Notes under the pieces: model-generated
The model's input: the letters and a program-made list of their open reading frames with translations, nothing else
Database searches by the model: none
Told to the model about the DNA's origin: nothing
Position numbers and translations under genes: made by a program
NCBI GenBank assembly: GCA_934565855.1
Contig: CAKTIO010000004.1
Location: forward strand, 124,001 to 188,000
Direction: 5' to 3'
DNA length: 64,000 bases
Origin: an uncultured Dysosmobacter sp.
Lineage (GTDB): Bacteria > Bacillota > Clostridia > Oscillospirales > Oscillospiraceae
Shown here: positions 52,101 to 58,274 of the stretch, one piece after another
Numbering within the stretch: the first letter of the stretch is position 1
Layout of the letters: the number at the start of each line of letters is the position of its first letter

Positions 52101-53804
52101 CCACCCAGCAATTTCTTCAATGCTACCATTGAAGCGGAGGACAGCGATGAGGAAACCGGAGATGTAACAGATTTTGAATCCATTTTGGATTTGTGTTCGA
52201 CATCCATGCAGCAACTCCGGCTGCGCTGGCATTACCGCAGTCGTTACGAACAGCTTATTACTTTCTCCAACAAGAATTTCTATGACAGCGATCTTGTGAC
52301 GTTCCCATCTTCTAAGGTCGATGCTCCGGGTATTGGTGTAGACTATTATCACGTGGACGGCGTATTTGACCGCAAAGCTCATACCAACCGGAAGGAAGCG
52401 GAGTTCATTGTTGACCTGATTTATCAGAATATTGAGAAATACCCGAACCGCAGTCTTGGCGTAGTTGCGTTCAGCGTAGCACAACAGGACTTGATTGATA
52501 AATTGCTTTCTAAGCGGCGGCAAAGCACGCCAGAAAAAGAGTATTTCTTCAAGAACGATGGAAATGAGCCGTTCTTTATCAAGAACCTTGAAACTGTGCA
52601 GGGCGACGAAAGAGATACGATCATTTTCAGTATTGCCTATGGCATTGATGCGCAAGGACGTTTGCTGCATAATTTCGGTCCTTTGAACCGTGCCGGAGGT
52701 GAACGAAGGCTGAATGTTGCCGTTACCCGTGCAAAATGCAATGTCCAACTGGTTTCTTCCATGCACTATACGGACATTGACTTGAAGCATACATCCGCAG
52801 AAGGGGCAAAGCTACTTCGTGAATACCTCGATTATGCCGAAAATGGCAGCGTTGCGCTGGAACGGGCAATTTCCGTCAGCCCATTTGAGCAATTCGATTC
52901 CGATTTTGAACTTGAGGTATGCGACTATCTGAGATCCAAAGGATTTGCAGTAGATACACAAGTCGGCTGCTCTGGATTTCGTATTGATCTCGGCTTGAAG
53001 TTGCCGGATAGTTCTGATTATGTGCTTGCGATTGAGTGCGATGGTGCAACGTATCACTCATCCAAAAATGCGCGTGACCGCGACCGTCTACGGCAAGAGA
53101 TTTTGGAGCGCATGGGTTGGAAATTCTATCGCATCTGGTCTACGGACTGGTTCAGAAACAAATCGGTTGAACAGCTTCGGCTTTTGGAGGCGGCTGCGGA
53201 TGCAGTCAAAAATCCAACAAAAGTAGAAGTAAAACAAATCGACAGTCAGCCAACAGAAACATTTGAAGAGGTTGCAGTTGAAAAGCATTTTGAATTTCCT
53301 GCGTATAAGGCGGCAGATTTTTTTGAGGTTTGCCGACGTCATCATTACAGCGATTTCAAGGCAATCGTTAAGGAAATTTTGGAAGTGGAGGCACCTCTAT
53401 CAGAAGATTTGTTTCTAAAGCGCATCGTGTGGTATTTTGACCGTGAAAAGGTTACGAATGTCGTACAGAGAGCCTACGAACAGCAGATGTACGGCTACCA
53501 GCGTTACGGTATTATCCGCAGAAATGGATTCTTGTATCTGGAAAACGGAAAAGAGATTCAGTTCAGAGGTCCGGGCGATGTTGAGCGTGACATCAAACAA
53601 ATTGCGCCAGAGGAATTAGCCGCTGGAATGTTTGAGATTCTGAAACAAAATGTAACTGCCGATAAGAGCGGGCTGTACCGTTCTTTGGCTGCTCAATGCG
53701 GAGTGACACGTGTTGGCAAAGCCATCAATGAGGCGATGGATGCTGCACTGAATGTGCTAAGTGATCGCATTATTGTTGATGGTGAGCAGATTTCCATCAA
53801 ATAA
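49134..53804 (+). CDS. DUF4011-SF1 helicase-Vsr-like nuclease-DUF3320 protein (putative defence)
   Basis: The 1556-residue protein has a DUF4011-type start (LDKWADLLLDTGKRNNLINFKD, to about residue 320), then an SF1 (Upf1-like) helicase. Helicase motifs: Walker A GPPGTGKS (334-341), Walker B FDEAS (959-963), GDSKQMPPS (from 984), VQGDERD (1155-1161) and VAVTRAK (1195-1201). Between motif I and II is a roughly 600-residue helical insert. A PD-(D/E)xK/Vsr-like domain follows (about 1255-1350) with Asp1285 in FRIDLGLK, Glu1301 in AIECDGA and YRIWSTDWF. A DUF3320-like segment is near 1380-1430. Such fusions are known from defence islands; antiviral action is inferred. Start GTG 49134 has GGAGG 11 bases upstream. 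Its base composition is AT-richer than the genome. Confidence 0.88.
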   Translation: MDTKKLDKWADLLLDTGKRNNLINFKDTRASTVEVLLPSSDVLFEKVDGTASFEVFDPKIIEDDGSEESSAPEQLQIETLGESSEPEQLRISPPEESDASGGKNAFLAQYSGKIKRQNQILLYNAATNPLTAIKNIDKKAREFIEETGVNVAYMAFGFVHWKESVSSNYVFRAPILLVPIQLEQASAVEPYFIKSAEDDIIVNPTFSYKMDAEHGVKLPEYNDEGLTAYLEKVKRLVAKLQWTVTTECKIGIFSFLKINMYRDLKDNAKAILANRNVRQLLGEPTSTEKLYGDEGTAGSVADPLIELHSVVDADSSQIEAIEMAKSGKSFVLQGPPGTGKSQTITNIIAECLSDGKKVLFVSEKLAALNVVYDKLKQAGLAEFCLQLHSHKANKKDVIADICHTLRTGKSAVSSKADAEIAMKEKAQHQLDAYAVELHKLRPVIEKSLYQLYESYAAFRSTPDVEYPIPQLSSKGEAYLTETAALLEQYADYIPSIGYDYRKNPWYGYINQDTSYQSKNEVKSDLSTVSQFLQTLIPLQQEISEKYEIQCISVEDAQLWNSFFGFAAASKLITPSLLNREHFDAVNFALRTLQGQSADILAARSVLSAVFDDDIYKLDGATYHKKLTKQFSGTFSRLFNAEYKQLITDLRLCKKDGKKPSYSEAVAVTERLAYYQQRNLEFIEAETPIKAFLGKAYHGVETEWNYVTEQMSAMEAIFSSSIAFGTLEHYDDFTSERGIFADYHQKLDETFAVCSADTFKRAGGYFDQAILNIHSAPCDLVLARLTDCLNEMDKLDNWCHFRRLLSKLDDRQVVPYINAAIGQNIEPKHIVGAFQKQFYYQWIDSILSGNPTLSAFNRISQDKAIRTFAEKDTEQFEINKAKIRAELSSMRPSLDMIASGSALAILLREGEKKRKQKSIRSLLAETGELVQRVKPCFLMSPLSVSTFLAPDSVHFDVVVFDEASQIFPQDAIGAIYRAEQLIVVGDSKQMPPSNFFNATIEAEDSDEETGDVTDFESILDLCSTSMQQLRLRWHYRSRYEQLITFSNKNFYDSDLVTFPSSKVDAPGIGVDYYHVDGVFDRKAHTNRKEAEFIVDLIYQNIEKYPNRSLGVVAFSVAQQDLIDKLLSKRRQSTPEKEYFFKNDGNEPFFIKNLETVQGDERDTIIFSIAYGIDAQGRLLHNFGPLNRAGGERRLNVAVTRAKCNVQLVSSMHYTDIDLKHTSAEGAKLLREYLDYAENGSVALERAISVSPFEQFDSDFELEVCDYLRSKGFAVDTQVGCSGFRIDLGLKLPDSSDYVLAIECDGATYHSSKNARDRDRLRQEILERMGWKFYRIWSTDWFRNKSVEQLRLLEAAADAVKNPTKVEVKQIDSQPTETFEEVAVEKHFEFPAYKAADFFEVCRRHHYSDFKAIVKEILEVEAPLSEDLFLKRIVWYFDREKVTNVVQRAYEQQMYGYQRYGIIRRNGFLYLENGKEIQFRGPGDVERDIKQIAPEELAAGMFEILKQNVTADKSGLYRSLAAQCGVTRVGKAINEAMDAALNVLSDRIIVDGEQISIK

Positions 53805-53805
53805 T

Positions 53806-53857
53806 CCCTTGGTAACAAGGGCGCACTTCTATACTCCCCTGACGGGAGTATGTGCGC
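53806..53857 (-). other. oriT with RSF1010/pIP501-like (MOBQ) nic core
   Basis: On the minus strand an 8-bp inverted repeat, ATACTCCC/GGGAGTAT (53831-53838 with 53844-53851), is followed after a few bases by AAGTGCGCCCTTG (53828 down to 53816). This matches the nic-region core of RSF1010/pIP501-type origins, where cleavage falls after AAGTGCG. Outer arms GCGCAC (53821-53826)/GTGCGC (53852-53857) and CCCTTG/CAAGGG (53806-53821) add further symmetry. A MobA/MobL relaxase is encoded just downstream. Confidence 0.82.
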
Positions 53858-53868
53858 TCTGCGAGGCA

Positions 53869-53902
53869 GACAGCCCGGACGTTTGAATGTCCGGGCTGTT
53901 TT
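53869..53902 (+). terminator. Intrinsic terminator after the cargo operon and oriT
   Basis: ACAGCCCGGAC (53870-53880) pairs perfectly with GTCCGGGCTGT (53889-53899), followed by TTT. Confidence 0.8.
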
Positions 53903-54036
53903 GCGTCACTTTGTTCCGTACAAGGGGCTGCACCCCTTGCGCTGCCACAGCAGCTATCCCAGCGCACTTTGCAGCGGAAACAGTCTGCTGGCGCAGACCA
54001 TTTCTGCCGCAAAGTCTGAAAAATCTATCCCGTGTC

Positions 54037-54069
54037 AGACCGTCTACCGAAAACGTAGGCGGTCTTTTT
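54037..54069 (+). terminator. Terminator-like hairpin before the DUF3847 gene
   Basis: An 11-bp stem with one mismatch and a 7-base loop is followed by TTTT. It could limit read-through into the mobilization operon. Confidence 0.65.
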
Positions 54070-54104
54070 GTATCTATTTTTACATTGGTCAGGAGGTCAA
54101 GATC

Positions 54105-54404
54105 ATGCACGAAAAAGAAATTGAAAAGCTGCAAGCGGAAAAAGAGAAGGTCGAGCGACAGCTTGCGCAGGAGCAGCACAAAATCCAGCGCCTCGAAAAC
54201 CGCGCTGCCTACTACGAAAAGGGAGATCGGCGCAAGCGGGCGCACCGGCTTATCACTCGCGGTGCAGCGATTGAGAGCGTCGCACCACAGACGAAAGATT
54301 TGAGCGAGACCGAGTTTTACGCCTTTGCCGAACAGGTCTTTGCGCTGCCAGAGGCGCAAAGACTGCTCATGGAAGCGGGTAGTAACCGCGCAGGAGGTGA
54401 CTGA
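54105..54404 (+). CDS. DUF3847 family protein, likely relaxase accessory
   Basis: The 99-residue protein begins MHEKEIEKLQAEKEKVERQLAQEQHKIQRLENRAAYY, a predicted coiled coil, and then has the family motif RRKRAHRLITRGAAIESVAP. DUF3847 genes regularly precede MobA/MobL relaxase genes in Gram-positive elements, suggesting a relaxosome role, though none is demonstrated to my knowledge. ATG 54105 has AGGAGG eight bases upstream. The stop codon overlaps or abuts the relaxase start. Confidence 0.85.
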   Translation: MHEKEIEKLQAEKEKVERQLAQEQHKIQRLENRAAYYEKGDRRKRAHRLITRGAAIESVAPQTKDLSETEFYAFAEQVFALPEAQRLLMEAGSNRAGGD

Positions 54405-54406
54405 CC

Positions 54407-55882
54407 ATCGCACTTTTTCATTTCCATGTGACGCAGATCAAGCGCAGCGCGGGACAATCTGCCGTGGCTGCTGCCGCCTACCGAGCCGGAGAAAAGCTGC
54501 ACAGTGAGTATTACGGCGAAGACAGCGACTACACCCGCAAGGGCGGCGTGATCTGCTCTGAAATTCTGCTGCCCTCCCACGCGCCGCCAGAGTACGCAGA
54601 CCGTGAAACGCTCTGGAACGCCGTAGAAAAAGCCGAGCGCGGCAAGAAAGCCCAGCTTGCATATAGCTTTGACATTGCCTTGCAGAACGAGTTTTCCATG
54701 CAGGAGAACATCGACCTTGCAAGGCAATTTTTATTAGACAATCTTGTGAGCCGCGGCATGGTGGTGGACTTTGCCGTGCATCAGCCGGACAAAGAGGACG
54801 GCGGCATTTCCAATCCGCATTTTCACGTCATGTGTCCGATTCGCCCTATGGAACCGGACGGCAGGTGGGGCAAGAAACAGTGGCGGGAATATGTGCTGGA
54901 TGAGCATGGAGAGCGCGTTCTGGATGAGGCAGGTAATTATGTGTTCAACGCCGTTTCTACGACAGATTGGGGCAAACCGGAAACGCTGGAAGTGTGGCGG
55001 CAGGCATGGGCTGAACTGTGCAATGCCAAGTTTGCCAAAAAAGGCTTGGATTGCCGCATTGACCACCGCAGCTTTGCCCGTCAGGGTGTGGAGCAAATCC
55101 CCACCCAGCACGAAGGCCCCACCGTCCGGGCGATGGAAGCAAAGAGCATCCGTACCGACAAGGGCGATCTCAACCGCTTCATTCGGAAAACCAACGCGCT
55201 GCTGCGGGAGGCAAAAGAGAAAGTCGCCGCGCTGATCGGTTGGCTGAAAGATGTAAAAGCTGAGCTTGCCAAGCCCCAGCCGCCCATGCTGAATGATCTG
55301 CTGGCGCTGCATTGCAGCATCCGCAACAAGGGCGCGTATAGCAATAAGGCGAAGAACGCCGATTTGCAGCGTTACGCCGAGGCGTTCAGCTTTCTGCAAT
55401 CTAAAAAACTTTACACCGTGGATGATCTGGAAAATACGCTCCACACCATGCAGGACAAGATCGACATGCTGAAAAAATCGGCATCGGCAAAGCAAGGCCG
55501 CATCAAAGAGGCGGACGAGCTGCTGCGTATGGTGGACTACTACAAGTCCGGCAAGCCCGCTGCGGACAAGCTGAAATCCATTCGTTTTGAGAAATCCCGG
55601 CAGAAGTACAAAACTGAACACGATGAGGAACTGCGGACATTCTACATGGCAGAGCGCAAGCTGAAACCGTATTTCAAGGACGGCAAGCTGCCCATCGCCG
55701 CATGGCGCAAAGAACGGGAGCAGTTGGAGCAGGAATACAAAGACATTCAAACGGAGCTTTCGCCGCTCCATGCCGACGCGAAAAAGCTCTGGGCGATTCA
55801 CTACAACATCTACGAGGTGCAGCATGAGCGGGAGCGCCAGAATGCCGCGACGCGGCAGAAAAAGCAAGAAATCGAACACTAA
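54407..55882 (+). CDS. mobA: MobA/MobL family relaxase
   Basis: The relaxase nicks oriT and leads single-stranded DNA into a recipient. Conserved marks: RSAGQSAVAAAAYRAGEKL with the catalytic Tyr, VVDFAVHQ, the metal-binding NPHFHVMCPIRP (His-x-His), and GLDCRIDHRSFARQG. The C-terminal half is charged and helical. Family N-termini normally read MALFHFHVTQIKRS. Here those residues (ALFHFHV) are encoded but the position of Met is ATC (54407) or CTG (54401), with AGGAGG at 54391-54396. The first standard start (GTG 54428) would cut a conserved beta strand. I annotate from 54407 (491 residues). Coupled to the DUF3847 stop. Confidence 0.9.
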   Translation: MALFHFHVTQIKRSAGQSAVAAAAYRAGEKLHSEYYGEDSDYTRKGGVICSEILLPSHAPPEYADRETLWNAVEKAERGKKAQLAYSFDIALQNEFSMQENIDLARQFLLDNLVSRGMVVDFAVHQPDKEDGGISNPHFHVMCPIRPMEPDGRWGKKQWREYVLDEHGERVLDEAGNYVFNAVSTTDWGKPETLEVWRQAWAELCNAKFAKKGLDCRIDHRSFARQGVEQIPTQHEGPTVRAMEAKSIRTDKGDLNRFIRKTNALLREAKEKVAALIGWLKDVKAELAKPQPPMLNDLLALHCSIRNKGAYSNKAKNADLQRYAEAFSFLQSKKLYTVDDLENTLHTMQDKIDMLKKSASAKQGRIKEADELLRMVDYYKSGKPAADKLKSIRFEKSRQKYKTEHDEELRTFYMAERKLKPYFKDGKLPIAAWRKEREQLEQEYKDIQTELSPLHADAKKLWAIHYNIYEVQHERERQNAATRQKKQEIEH

Positions 55883-55908
55883 TTTGATTAGAAATACAGG
55901 AGACACTT

Positions 55909-56271
55909 ATGAACACCGATAAGCAATTTGAACACGAGATCGACCCTGAGCTGTTGGCAGAAATCGAGGAATGGGAAAAGGCAGACCACGACGAGCCAGT
56001 GGAATATTACTTCTCCAATCCAGACCCGTACCTGAAACCGCAGCCATTGCCGCCCGATCATCCACGGCGCAACTGCTGCTTTAACGAGGACGGGCATCTC
56101 TGCGTGAAAAATCTGTCCGCTTTCTGGATCCCCGAATTGACCGTCACCGAGGTCATTCACGGTACGGTTTATAGCGTCACGGGCAGCTATGAGGGAACAG
56201 AGAGCTTTGTCCGCAAGTTGGAGCGTATCACCAGCAAAAAGTTCACAGAAAAGATGGAGGATTCTGAATGA
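55909..56271 (+). CDS. Small element protein, unknown function
   Basis: The 120-residue acidic protein has an N-terminal acidic part (EHEIDPELLAEIEEWEKADHDEPVEYYFSNPDPY) and a C-terminal half that seems folded (LTVTEVIHGTVYSVTGSYEGTESFVRKLERI). No catalytic motif is visible. It is regularly placed between relaxase and recombinase in related elements. CAGGAG lies upstream of ATG 55909. Its stop overlaps the first possible start of the recombinase (ATGA). Confidence 0.72.
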   Translation: MNTDKQFEHEIDPELLAEIEEWEKADHDEPVEYYFSNPDPYLKPQPLPPDHPRRNCCFNEDGHLCVKNLSAFWIPELTVTEVIHGTVYSVTGSYEGTESFVRKLERITSKKFTEKMEDSE

Positions 56272-57986
56272 CAAATATCCAGTCTCTTGGTACAATAGAG
56301 GCAACCAATCCTGTACTGACAGTTGCTCCACCAAAGGAGGATTCAGAAATGAACGGAGCAACAAACAAAATCACAGCACTCTACTGCCGTCTTTCGCAGG
56401 AGGATGAACGAGCTGGCGAGTCTTTGTCCATTGAAAATCAGAAGGATATGCTTTTGAGGTATGCGCGGGAACACCATTTCCCTAACCCCACATTCTTTGT
56501 GGATGATGGCGTGAGCGGTGTTACCTATGACCGCCCCGGTTTTCAAGCGATGCTTGCGGAGATCGAAGCGGGCAGAGTGGCGGTCTGCTGCACGAAAGAC
56601 CTATCCAGACTGGGGCGTAATTCCGCGCTGACAGGGCTTTACACCAACTTCACCTTTCCGCAGTACGGTGTCCGCTACATTGCCATCAACGACAACTTTG
56701 ACACCATTGATCCCAACAGTACCGACAACGATTTTGCAGGTATCAAGAACTGGTTCAACGAGTTTTATGCGCGGGATACCAGCCGCAAGATCCGCGCTGT
56801 CAAAAAGGCGAAGGGTGAGCGCGGGATTCCGCTGACAACTAATGTTCCCTACGGTTATCTGAAAGACCCGGAAAATTCGAACCGCTGGAAGGTTGATCCG
56901 GTTGCCGCCGATGTGGTGAAGCGCATTTTTTCCATGTGTATGGAGGGCAGAGGCCCGCAGCAGATTGCGAACCAACTGAAAGCAGACAAGGTATTGACAC
57001 CGACTGCCTACAAGACGTTACAGGGGATCAAAAGTCCCAATAAGAAGCCGGAAGACCCGTATAGCTGGGGTGACAGCACAGTTGTCAGGATTCTTGAACG
57101 CCGGGAGTACACAGGCTGCACCGTCAACTTCAAGACCTACACCAATTCCATCTGGGACAAGAAGCAGCGGGAGACACCTGTTGAGAAACGAGCAATCTTT
57201 CTCAACACGCATGAGCGCATTATCGACGATGATGTGTTTGAAAAGGTGCAGGAGATTCGCCAGCAGCGGCACCGGATGACCCGCACGGGAAGAAGCAGCA
57301 TTTTCTCCGGACTTGTCTATTGTGCGGACTGCGGCTCCAAAATGCTGTACGGTTCGTCAAACAACGGCGATTTCGATCAGGATTTCTTTGACTGCTCGCT
57401 GCACCGCAAGCACAAAGAGAAATGCAGTGGGCATTTCATTCGCGTCAAGGTGTTGGAGCGGCTGGTTCTCAAGCACATCCAGGCAGTTATGGGGTATATC
57501 CTACGGCACGAAGATTATTTCCGCACGATCATGGAGGAACAGCTCCGTGTGGAAAGCTGTGAGCAAGTCCGCATCCGCAGAAAGCGTCTGGAAAGCAACG
57601 AGCGGCGCATTGCCGAACTGAAACGGCTGTTCATCAAGATTTACGAGGACAATGCCAGCGGGCGGCTGACGGATGAACGCTATGATATGCTGAGCCAGAC
57701 CTATGAAGCGGAGCAGAAGCAGTTGGAAGCGGAAGCGATCACCTTGCAGCAGGAGATTGAAGTACAGGAACGACAGAACGAAAACATTGAAAAGTTCATT
57801 CAGAAAGCGCACAAGTATGTCGGCATTGAAGAACTGGACGGCTATGCGCTGCGTGAGCTGGTGTCTGCCATCTATGTGGACGCACCGGACAAATCCAGCG
57901 GTAAGCGGGTGCAGCACATCCATATCAAGTATGACGGACTGGGGTTTATCCCTCTGAATGAGCTGATTGAAAAGGAAACGGCGTGA
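56268..57986 (+). CDS. Large serine recombinase (TnpX-like)
   Basis: This recombinase should integrate and excise the element. The resolvase domain has ALYCRLSQEDE with the catalytic Ser, the conserved arginines in KDLSRLGRNS and FYARDTSRKIR, and FFVDDGVSGVTYDRPGF. The recombinase domain follows (VPYGYLKDPEN, RRIFSM-type KRIFSMC, GCTVNFKTY). Then come a zinc ribbon (YCADCGSKM with a later C in EKCSGHF) and a long coiled coil (about 430-520). Two starts are in frame: ATG 56268 (GGAGG seven bases upstream, overlapping the previous stop; 572 residues) and ATG 56349 (AGGAGG eight bases upstream; 545 residues, more family-like). Confidence 0.94.
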   Translation: MTNIQSLGTIEATNPVLTVAPPKEDSEMNGATNKITALYCRLSQEDERAGESLSIENQKDMLLRYAREHHFPNPTFFVDDGVSGVTYDRPGFQAMLAEIEAGRVAVCCTKDLSRLGRNSALTGLYTNFTFPQYGVRYIAINDNFDTIDPNSTDNDFAGIKNWFNEFYARDTSRKIRAVKKAKGERGIPLTTNVPYGYLKDPENSNRWKVDPVAADVVKRIFSMCMEGRGPQQIANQLKADKVLTPTAYKTLQGIKSPNKKPEDPYSWGDSTVVRILERREYTGCTVNFKTYTNSIWDKKQRETPVEKRAIFLNTHERIIDDDVFEKVQEIRQQRHRMTRTGRSSIFSGLVYCADCGSKMLYGSSNNGDFDQDFFDCSLHRKHKEKCSGHFIRVKVLERLVLKHIQAVMGYILRHEDYFRTIMEEQLRVESCEQVRIRRKRLESNERRIAELKRLFIKIYEDNASGRLTDERYDMLSQTYEAEQKQLEAEAITLQQEIEVQERQNENIEKFIQKAHKYVGIEELDGYALRELVSAIYVDAPDKSSGKRVQHIHIKYDGLGFIPLNELIEKETA

Positions 57987-58000
57987 CCGAAGTCACGCCG
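57979..58000. repeat. Perfect 9-bp stem over the recombinase stop codon
   Basis: CGGCGTGAC (57979-57987) and GTCACGCCG (57992-58000) flank the loop CGAA. The stop codon TGA lies in the left arm. No T-tract follows directly, and a second small repeat GAAAAC/GTTTTC comes just after. It may be part of the element's end or an RNA hairpin. Confidence 0.6.
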
Positions 58001-58274
58001 CCCCTTGAAAACACAAGGTTTTCACCATTTTTTGATTTTACTGTTTTACGACCACCCGGTATTCTCCGGCGGGGATTTTTTTGCCCAGACGGTCAAAATT
58101 TACAGAGGAAATTTGACCACATAGCCAAAATGTGAAAAATGCCACAATTCGTGTTGTATTAAGCGGATGGTTGTTGTATAATTTCTACATGAAGCGTGGA
58201 AAAAATCCATGCCAGCCTGAGCTGCGGCATATGCCGGAGTGGAGCGAATACCCAAACATAAGGAGTGGATTATC
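57987..58274. other. Non-coding junction: mobile element to EF-G-like gene
   Basis: This contains the hairpin above, an AT-rich stretch around 58020-58145 that should include the right end of the element, and the chromosomal promoter at 58154-58182. The leader carries AAGGAG before ATG 58275. No terminal inverted repeat was found. Confidence 0.6.
58154..58182 (+). promoter_or_regulatory. Promoter of the EF-G-like gene
   Basis: -35 TTGTAT (58154-58159), 17-base spacer, perfect -10 TATAAT (58177-58182). Confidence 0.8.

Larger units (their letters stand above)
53805..54104. other. 300-base non-coding block between cargo and mobilization genes
   Basis: Besides oriT and the terminator it holds a hairpin CAAGGGG-CTGCA-CCCCTTG (53921-53939). 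It also has a second terminator-like stem, AGACCGTCTAC (54037-54047) with GTAGGCGGTCT and T4 (54055-54069), just before the DUF3847 gene. An open frame crosses the block but has no ribosome binding site before the ATG at 54105. Confidence 0.65.
46950..58150 (+). mobile_element. Integrative mobilizable element with serine recombinase and MobA/L relaxase
   Basis: Genes from the sigma-like regulator (47132) to the serine recombinase (57986) all read rightward and form a mobilization module. They comprise regulator, excisionase-like HTH, oriT, DUF3847, relaxase and large serine recombinase. There are no conjugation (type IV secretion) genes, so it would need a helper. The chromosomal promoter of the EF-G-like gene begins at 58154, which limits the right end to about 57990-58150; the left end is in the 46.94-47.02 kb gap. 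Exact ends are not resolved because TnpX-type recombinases leave only a 2-bp repeat. Confidence 0.8.

Noticed and set aside
53850..54104. Possible N-terminal extension of the DUF3847 protein
   Set aside because: It would translate through two terminator hairpins; AGGAGG and the family N-terminus both support ATG 54105.
46950..58150. A CRISPR array or type IV secretion genes in the mobile element
   Set aside because: No regularly spaced repeats and no VirB4/VirD4-like or transfer-channel genes; the element is mobilizable only.
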